NCBI GenBank assembly: GCA_023427865.1
Contig: JAEYZV010000284.1
Coordinates: 1-11,011, forward strand
Length of the DNA stretch: 11,011 bases
From: Acidobacteriota bacterium
Lineage (GTDB): Bacteria > Acidobacteriota > Vicinamibacteria > Vicinamibacterales > Vicinamibacteraceae
Reading direction: 5' to 3'
Shown: positions 7,501 through 11,011 of the stretch, piece after piece
How positions within the stretch are numbered: the stretch's first letter is position 1
Layout of the letters: each line of letters starts with the position of its first letter
Notes under the pieces: generated by a model
Told to the model about the DNA's origin: nothing
What the model saw: only the letters and a program-made list of their open reading frames with translations
Database searches by the model: none
Position numbers and translations under genes: made by a program

Positions 7501-8205
7501 GATCGTCCAGATCACCTTCGACGACAGTTCCGGGATCGGATGGCCCCGCTCGACGCGGCCATCGACCACGCGTGTGAGGCCGCCACCGTCGGTGCCCACC
7601 CACATGGCGCCGGCGCTGTCCTCGAACACGGCCCGCACGTGCTCGCGCGGCAGCCCGTCGCGTGTGCCGATCAACGCGAAACGGTCGCCCGTCCAGTACG
7701 CCAGGCCCGCGCCGAAGGTGCCCACCCAGAGGCGTCCCTGGCGGTCGACGTGCAGCGTGTAGACGGGGTTGTCGGGCAGGCCCTGCTCGCGGCCGAAGCG
7801 CGAGAACACGCCGTCGCGGTACCGGACCAGCCCGCCGGGATGCGTGCCGATCCAGAGCGTGCCGTCAGGGCCCTCGGCGAGCGCCCGAATCATGTGGTCG
7901 CGCAGGGCCGGCGTGTTGTGGCGATCGAAGGTCGTGAAGCGGCCGCCGTCGAAGCGGACGAGCCCGGACTCGGTGCCCGCCCAGATGTACCCGTCGCGTG
8001 TCTGCAGCACGACCTGCAGCGTGTTCTGCAGCAGTCCTTCGCCCGCATCCCACGTCTTGCGCACGTACTGCGACAGTTGGCGGCCCGGATCGAGGGCGTG
8101 GACCGCCGGTGCCGCCGCGAGCAGCCATGTGAGGATGGCAGCCACCACCAGGCCGTACCGGGCGGCGCGGTCACGCCATGCGACCAGGCACGGAGGGAAG
8201 GACAT
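4558..8205 (-). CDS. Hybrid histidine kinase with periplasmic two-propeller sensor (Reg_prop/Y_Y_Y) and receiver domain
   Basis: This 1215-residue sensor starts with a signal sequence or membrane anchor (about 17-37, 'VHA' before a likely cut). Fourteen 'DGxLWxGTxxGL' propeller repeats follow at about 42-residue spacing. Thirteen have the signature Trp at 75, 118, 160, 202, 244, 286, 327, 369, 412, 494, 537, 578 and 637; the tenth has Leu453. Fourteen blades suggest two seven-bladed propellers. A Y_Y_Y domain (about 704-766), one membrane helix (about 776-790) and a coiled coil (about 796-830) lead to the kinase: H838 in 'MSHEIRTPMNG', N955 in the N box, 'DTGIGI' from 986, 'GGTGLGLSI' from 1015. 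A C-terminal receiver has phospho-acceptor D1129, T1162 and K1184. All catalytic residues are present. No DNA-binding or Hpt domain follows, so phosphate must pass to a partner encoded elsewhere. Relatives in Bacteroidetes sense oligosaccharides; the ligand here is unknown. Confidence 0.94.
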   Translation of the reverse strand: MSFPPCLVAWRDRAARYGLVVAAILTWLLAAAPAVHALDPGRQLSQYVRKTWDAGEGLLQNTLQVVLQTRDGYIWAGTESGLVRFDGGRFTTFDRHNTPALRDHMIRALAEGPDGTLWIGTHPGGLVRYRDGVFSRFGREQGLPDNPVYTLHVDRQGRLWVGTFGAGLAYWTGDRFALIGTRDGLPREHVRAVFEDSAGAMWVGTDGGGLTRVVDGRVERGHPIPELSSKVIWTIAQDRQGAMWFGTYADGLYRWGDGRLSHFDSRDGLPSDNVWALHEDRDGNMWIGTSAGLARLTNGRFAVAPPGESEWRMAVRSFHEDRDGALWVGGFGTGLMRLTDGVFTSFGTSEGLRSDRVFGLHQSPDGAVWIGSDGGGLSRLDADGTVEAFTREEGLPTNSVWTLTTAPDGSLWAGTEAGLCTRTPTGWRTYTPRDGLSETRVWAVTFLRDATMLVGTFSGLDRRVGERFEPLVPGSQAFATGVRWIHEDRRGDVWVAINRGGLARRSPDGTLRIFTVADGLPSDEVLSIHEDVDGALWVGTRGGLALVRDERPIAFTPAHGLPEDAVVAALVDDQRRLWASSERGIFHVPVRELLEVARGARPRAAPIFYHQPDGVRSDEGTAGAQGTAMRDRGGRLWFATLKGVATVTPARVRHQDIALSVHIEKVSLDGQGTAVPVPSSGGRVRVPTGSRAISIDYTTLTLSEAHRATFEYRLLGVDDNWVSAGTRRVAYYTWLPAGALRFEVRALNRQGHALMAPTAMIVDVQPFFYETWPFRGLVLTMVAGLAGLAVRSRTAALRARQRDLERLVDLRTRDLTQAKQKAEEASQAKGQFLANMSHEIRTPMNGIIGMTDLALDADLPDEARQHLEVVRDSSQALLRVINDILDFSKIEAGKLEICPTTTNLRECVDNVMRTLAFKAEHKGLRFEAAIAPDVPLSVIADGDRLRQVLLNLLDNALKFTSDGSVRLDVQRDAGHDTEALSFIVTDTGIGIAPAKQAAIFEAFTQADGSTTRLYGGTGLGLSISSRLVQMMGGRISVDSTPGVVTIFRFTIPVTVAADDADDAPSRTTIGGTACEAGVLRVLIAEDNPVNQRIAHAALTRAGHDVTVVADGYAALAAIDRESFDVVLMDLQMPHMSGFEATAAIRRREAQLGLARLPVLAMTAHAMASDAQRCLEAGMDGHIAKPIQVKALAAIVSAHVMRQRTATAAPALVPDA

Positions 8206-8262
8206 CGCGTCACTGGGGCAATCGGCAACCGCCCCGACGATCTGCAGGACGCGACGGCCGCG
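8206..8262 (-). other. 57-bp spacer between the Sua5-type gene and the sensor kinase gene
   Basis: The spacer contains no recognisable promoter boxes and no strong Shine-Dalgarno sequence before the kinase ATG at 8205. A 6-bp stem (GACGCG at 8248-8253 with CGCGTC at 8259-8264) covers the stop codon of the upstream gene but has no T-run, so it is not a convincing terminator. Co-transcription of the two genes is therefore plausible but unproven. Confidence 0.4.
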
Positions 8263-9228
8263 TCAGCCGGCGGCGGCGCGCGTGAGCCGGTCGCGGATGG
8301 CGTGCCAGTCCGGCGTGTCGGGAGGGCTCGCAATCACGATCGCGTCCGCGCCAGCGCGGTCGAGCGCTCGCAGGTTCGCGTACAGGTGGTGCGCGTAGGC
8401 CGCCGGATCCGGGGACGCGGCGATCCACGTCACGTCCTCCGGCGGCCTTGCCGGCGCCGGCGCGAGCACCGCGACCCGTAAGCCCTGCCTCCCGTACTGT
8501 CTCAGCGCCGCGTCGATCTCCGATGCCGGGACGAGCCGAACCGGTGTCCGCGGGGCGTAGTGCGACGCCACGCTGCCAGGCACCCGAGGAGTGGAGGCGT
8601 TCCCCGCGGTGAGTGGCCCCGTGATCGTCGCAATCTCGGCACCCGTGATGCGGCCGGGCCGCAGCACGCGGACCGTCCCGTCGAGGCAGGCGACGATCGT
8701 GGACTCGAGGCCGATGTCCGACGGCCCGCCATCGAGCACCAGCGCCACGGCCTCGCCAAGGTCCTCGCGCACGTGTGCGGCCGTGGTCGGGCTGACGTGT
8801 CCGTATCGATTGGCCGACGGTGCGGCGAGCCCGCCGCCGAACGCGCGCAGCACAGCGAGGGCGATCGGGTGCGACGGCACGCGCAGGGCGATGGTGTCCT
8901 GGCCGCCCGTCACCTCCAGGGGGACCCAGGCTGCGCGCGGGAGGACGAGCGTGAGGGGGCCCGGCCAGAATCGCCGCGCGAGCGCCTGTGCAACCGGAGG
9001 AAACTCACGTGCCCAGTGCAGCACCTGGTCGGCGCCCGAGACGTGCACGATCACCGGGTGGGTGGCGGGGCGACCCTTGATCGCGAAGATGCGGGCCACC
9101 GCCTCGGTGTTGGAGGCGTCCGCGGCGAGGCCGTAAACGGTTTCGGTCGGCAGGCCGACGACCTGACCCGCCTGCAGCGCGGCGACGGCGACGGCGATGT
9201 CGGACGGCTCGGTCACGGTTCGGATCAT
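8263..9228 (-). CDS. L-threonylcarbamoyladenylate synthase (Sua5/YwlC type)
   Basis: This 321-residue cytoplasmic enzyme uses threonine, bicarbonate and ATP to make threonylcarbamoyl-AMP, the first step of the universal t6A37 tRNA modification; TsaD and partners then transfer the group to tRNA. The TsaC/YrdC core occupies about residues 10-200, with 'GLPTETVYGLA' (25-35), the 'IKGRP' lysine-arginine motif (K51, R53), 'WPGPLTLVL' (88-96), 'PSAN' (137-140) and 'ESTIV' (175-179). 'PGSVASHYAP' (217-226) is the linker typical of the long Sua5 form, followed by a C-terminal Sua5 domain (about 230-316). The length fits Sua5 rather than the short TsaC. The frame is open upstream to 9504, but ATG 9228 ('MIRTVTEPSD') gives the normal N-terminus; the extension would run through the divergent promoter region. 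No good Shine-Dalgarno sequence is visible. Confidence 0.94.
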   Translation of the reverse strand: MIRTVTEPSDIAVAVAALQAGQVVGLPTETVYGLAADASNTEAVARIFAIKGRPATHPVIVHVSGADQVLHWAREFPPVAQALARRFWPGPLTLVLPRAAWVPLEVTGGQDTIALRVPSHPIALAVLRAFGGGLAAPSANRYGHVSPTTAAHVREDLGEAVALVLDGGPSDIGLESTIVACLDGTVRVLRPGRITGAEIATITGPLTAGNASTPRVPGSVASHYAPRTPVRLVPASEIDAALRQYGRQGLRVAVLAPAPARPPEDVTWIAASPDPAAYAHHLYANLRALDRAGADAIVIASPPDTPDWHAIRDRLTRAAAG

Positions 9229-9248
9229 ACCGGCGACCAAGTGGGAGG

Positions 9249-9254
9249 AATGTA
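9249..9254 (-). promoter_or_regulatory. Weak candidate -10 box for the Sua5-type gene
   Basis: TACATT reads on the minus strand from 9254 to 9249, about 20 bases before the ATG at 9228. That would give a leader of roughly 14 bases. No good -35 box is seen at the right distance, and the hexamer overlaps the GTAG edge of hairpin repeat copy C. Confidence 0.25.
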
Positions 9255-9276
9255 GCCGCCGGGCCTTGCCAGGCGG
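9252..9276 (+). repeat. Dispersed hairpin repeat, copy C
   Basis: The element reads GTAG, then CCGCCGGGC (9256-9264), loop CTT, then GCCAGGCGG (9268-9276). It is the same 25-base design as the copies at 1267-1291 and 1436-1460, with a single G-A mismatch in an otherwise complete 9-bp stem. It lies in the short gap between the divergently transcribed Sua5-type and DUF4380-like genes. Its presence nearly 8 kb from the other copies shows the family is dispersed rather than local. Confidence 0.7.
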
Positions 9277-9332
9277 AAAACGGAAGTCGGACGCGGAAGA
9301 ACCGAAGGTCGGTGCGCGAGAGCGTGACGGGC

Positions 9333-9355
9333 GCGCGGCATGTAAGATGCCGCGC
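9333..9355 (+). promoter_or_regulatory. Perfect 9-bp inverted repeat with -10-like centre, directly before the DUF4380-like start
   Basis: GCGCGGCAT (9333-9341) and ATGCCGCGC (9347-9355) are exact reverse complements around GTAAG. TAAGAT (9343-9348), a fair -10 hexamer, lies over the centre, and its expected start point about seven bases later is the ATG at 9356. The arrangement could be an operator over a promoter for a leaderless mRNA. Alternatively, if transcription starts upstream, it would be an RNA hairpin that blocks the start site. No -35 box is clear. Confidence 0.5.
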
Positions 9356-10333
9356 ATGGTGCGCACAGGATTCGGTGTGACCGCCGTGTGGCTCGCCCTC
9401 ACGGCACCTACGTTCGGGGAGGTGACCGTGCAACGCGTGGCGTGTCCGGACCAGGGGCAATGCGTGCGCCTGGCCAACGGCGAGGTGGAGGTGCTCGTTG
9501 CCACAGCGATCGGGCCGCGGATCGTGCGCTACGGGTTCATCGGCGGCGACAACCTGCTCGGCTGGGTGCCGAACGACAGCGTGAACACGGAACTCGGCAC
9601 CTGGAAGCCGTGGGGTGGCCACCGCCTCTGGACGGCGCCCGAGCACATGCCGCGCAGCTATTCGCCCGACAATGACCCGGTCGACGTCCAGGTGGCAGGC
9701 CGCACGGTCACGCTGACGCAGCAGGTCGAGCCGAGGACCGGCATCGAGAAAATCCTCACCGTCACGCTCGCCGAGAAGGGGACCGGCGTCGTCGTCGGGC
9801 ATCGGCTGGTCAACCGCAACCTGTGGGACGTCGAGGTGTCACCGTGGGCGCTGACGATCATGGCGACCGGCGGCACGGTGATCGTGCCGCAGGAGCCGTA
9901 CGCGTCCCACGACGATGCGTTGTTGCCCGTGCGGGCGATGACGCTGTGGGCATACACGGACCTGTCGGACCCGCGTTGGCAGATCGGCCCGAAGTTCGTG
10001 CGCCTGCGCACCGATGCCGCGCGCGCCGGATCGCAGAAGGTCGGCATCGCCAACCGTCAGGGGTGGGCGGCCTACCATCTGAAGGATCAGTTGTTCGTGA
10101 AGCGATACGGCTGGGAGGACGCGGCACGCTACCCGGACTTCGGCGTGAACACCGAAGCATATACGGCGGGTGCCTTCATCGAGCTCGAGACGCTCGGTCC
10201 GCTCGTCGTGCTCGCGCCAGGCGGCGCCGCCACCCACGAGGAGCGCTGGTTCCTCTTCCGGGACGTCCAGCAGCCCTCGGGTGACGACGCCCTGGCCGAG
10301 GCGCTGGCACCGCACATCGCCTCGACGCGATGA
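9356..10333 (+). CDS. Secreted DUF4380-like protein (mutarotase-like fold expected)
   Basis: This is a 325-residue protein with a short N-terminal signal sequence (about 1-20, 'VRTGFGVTAVWLALTAPTFG'), so it is probably exported to the periplasm. The mature part matches what I know of DUF4380 proteins: 'IGPRIVRYGF' (52-61), the conserved 'WGGHRLWTAPE' (86-96), 'EPRTGIEKILTVTL' (125-138), 'FIELETLGPLVVLAPGG' (274-290) and 'HEERW' (294-298). These proteins look like aldose-1-epimerase/galactose-mutarotase beta-sandwiches and have no proven reaction; a carbohydrate-binding or epimerase role is inference. ATG 9356 is preferred because the inverted repeat and -10-like hexamer end at 9355; ATG 9347 would add three residues. 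No Shine-Dalgarno sequence precedes either. It is divergent from the Sua5-type gene, and its stop lies seven bases from the end of the convergent oxidoreductase gene. Confidence 0.75.
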   Translation: MVRTGFGVTAVWLALTAPTFGEVTVQRVACPDQGQCVRLANGEVEVLVATAIGPRIVRYGFIGGDNLLGWVPNDSVNTELGTWKPWGGHRLWTAPEHMPRSYSPDNDPVDVQVAGRTVTLTQQVEPRTGIEKILTVTLAEKGTGVVVGHRLVNRNLWDVEVSPWALTIMATGGTVIVPQEPYASHDDALLPVRAMTLWAYTDLSDPRWQIGPKFVRLRTDAARAGSQKVGIANRQGWAAYHLKDQLFVKRYGWEDAARYPDFGVNTEAYTAGAFIELETLGPLVVLAPGGAATHEERWFLFRDVQQPSGDDALAEALAPHIASTR

Positions 10334-10340
10334 CCCGGGC

Positions 10341-11011
10341 CTACACCTCGCGAAGGACGTAGGGCGCGCGGTACTCCCGCGTGAGAAGGGCGTCGGCGTC
10401 CGGCGCGTCGAGGAACCGTTCGTTGGCGCCGTCGAACTTCAGCGACCGACCGACCCGGTACGAGATGTTCGCCAGGTGGCAGAGCGTCGTCGAGAGATGG
10501 CCCTCGACGATGTCGCCGTGCAGATCGGCGTCCTTACCGGACCGGAGGGCATCGATGAAGTTGGCCCAGTGGCTGCCGCGCGCCGTGCCTTCCTTCGAGC
10601 CTGCGAACGGCTCGCGTTCGCGACGCCGGAACGCCTTCCACGTGTCGCCGCTGATCTCCAGCCAGCCTTCGCTGCCGAAGAACAGGTTGCCGACTTCCTG
10701 GCCCTGGCTGCCTTCGTGGTTGGTGTAACGGCCGCGCGTCTCCATCTCGAGCAGCGTGCCATCGGCGTACGTGTACGTCGCCGTCTGCGTGTTCGGCGTT
10801 TCCTGGCTCGTCATGTCGTGTCCGTACGCCTCGACGTCGCCGTACACGCGCCGGCCCGGCGTCGGCGTGCCAGGCTCCTTGCGGAACCCGTAGATGCCGC
10901 CCGCCGAGTAGACCGACTCCGGGTGTTCCTGCTTGGCGAGGCCCCAGCGGGCGATGTCGAGCTGGTGCGGCCCGGTGTTGCCGGTGTCGCCGTTGCCGGT
11001 GTCCCAGTACC
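10341..11011 (-). CDS. Gfo/Idh/MocA-family oxidoreductase, C-terminal part
   Basis: The frame is open through the right edge, so 222 C-terminal residues are seen and the N-terminal NAD(P)-binding domain is missing from the window. 'YWDTGNGDTGNTGPHQLDIARWGL' near the edge is the substrate-side motif of Gfo/Idh/MocA enzymes common in Acidobacteria, Planctomycetes and Verrucomicrobia, with the H of 'GPHQLD' as the likely catalytic-region histidine. The rest, including 'TATYTYADGTLLEMETRG', 'FFGSEGWLEISGD' and 'HWANFIDALRSGKDADLHGDIVEGHLSTTLCHLANISYRVGR', is the beta-sheet substrate and dimerisation domain with its closing helix. Such proteins oxidise or reduce sugars, inositols and related polyols; many have a Tat signal at the N-terminus, not visible here. 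An internal GTG at 10847 is not the true start. Its neighbour, a DUF4380-like protein, may also act on sugars. Confidence 0.88.
   Translation of the reverse strand, partial: YWDTGNGDTGNTGPHQLDIARWGLAKQEHPESVYSAGGIYGFRKEPGTPTPGRRVYGDVEAYGHDMTSQETPNTQTATYTYADGTLLEMETRGRYTNHEGSQGQEVGNLFFGSEGWLEISGDTWKAFRRREREPFAGSKEGTARGSHWANFIDALRSGKDADLHGDIVEGHLSTTLCHLANISYRVGRSLKFDGANERFLDAPDADALLTREYRAPYVLREV

Noticed and set aside
5281..8481. A 1066-residue open frame on the plus strand opposite the sensor kinase gene
   Set aside because: It lies antisense to a gene with complete catalytic motifs and matches no family I know. Its His-, Arg- and Ala-rich composition is what GC-rich codon bias creates on the opposite strand. 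Long shadow frames are expected here.
9229..9504. A 92-residue N-terminal extension of the Sua5-type protein, and a matching plus-strand extension of the DUF4380-like protein from 9197
   Set aside because: Both run through the divergent intergenic region, including a hairpin repeat and candidate promoter. The minus-strand extension also enters the other gene. Family-typical N-termini begin at 9228 and 9356.
10326..10354. A possible bidirectional terminator between the convergent DUF4380-like and oxidoreductase genes
   Set aside because: Only a 5-bp CGCGA/TCGCG pairing with a long loop is visible, with no T-tract on either strand.

Overview
The window is GC-rich chromosomal DNA that looks like Acidobacteriota, most likely a Vicinamibacteria/Luteitalea-like lineage. 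This is inferred from gene content: an 'acidobacterial duplicated orphan permease' (ADOP) translationally coupled to a PadR regulator, a giant hybrid sensor kinase with a periplasmic propeller, and secreted or oxidoreductase sugar-type enzymes of the kind abundant in that phylum. No plasmid, phage, CRISPR, transposase, tRNA or rRNA was found. All large genes are intact apart from the two cut by the window edges.

Layout. (1) Positions 1-1226, plus strand: the 3' end of a ROK-family sugar kinase/regulator-like gene overlaps by 4 bp a PIG-L (LmbE-like) metal-dependent deacetylase, suggesting an amino-sugar or glycoconjugate operon that begins upstream. (2) Positions 1227-1493: a gene-free, repeat-rich gap between convergent genes, with a perfect 9-bp hairpin, a 13-14 bp tandem array, a bulged hairpin, and a 64-bp element with 9-bp inverted ends that runs into the stop codon of the next gene. 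(3) Positions 1494-4420, minus strand: a PadR repressor followed by an ADOP/MacB-FtsX permease, with a 31-bp perfect interrupted palindrome over the PadR start codon. (4) Positions 4558-9228, minus strand: a Sua5-type threonylcarbamoyl-AMP synthase followed 57 bp later by a 1215-residue hybrid histidine kinase with fourteen propeller repeats. (5) Positions 9229-9355: a divergent promoter region with another copy of the hairpin repeat and a second perfect inverted repeat abutting the next start codon. (6) Positions 9356-10333, plus strand: a secreted DUF4380-like protein. (7) Positions 10341-11011, minus strand: the C-terminal part of a Gfo/Idh/MocA-family oxidoreductase, convergent with the previous gene.

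Most genes here are recognisable families in ordinary arrangements, and I do not see a convincing new multi-gene system. The signals most worth following are in the non-coding DNA: a three-copy hairpin repeat family beginning GTAGCCGCCGGGCC, the related tandem array and inverted-ended element, and two palindromes (4418-4448 and 9333-9355) placed exactly at start codons that otherwise lack clear ribosome binding sites. The latter suggest operator-controlled, possibly leaderless transcripts.
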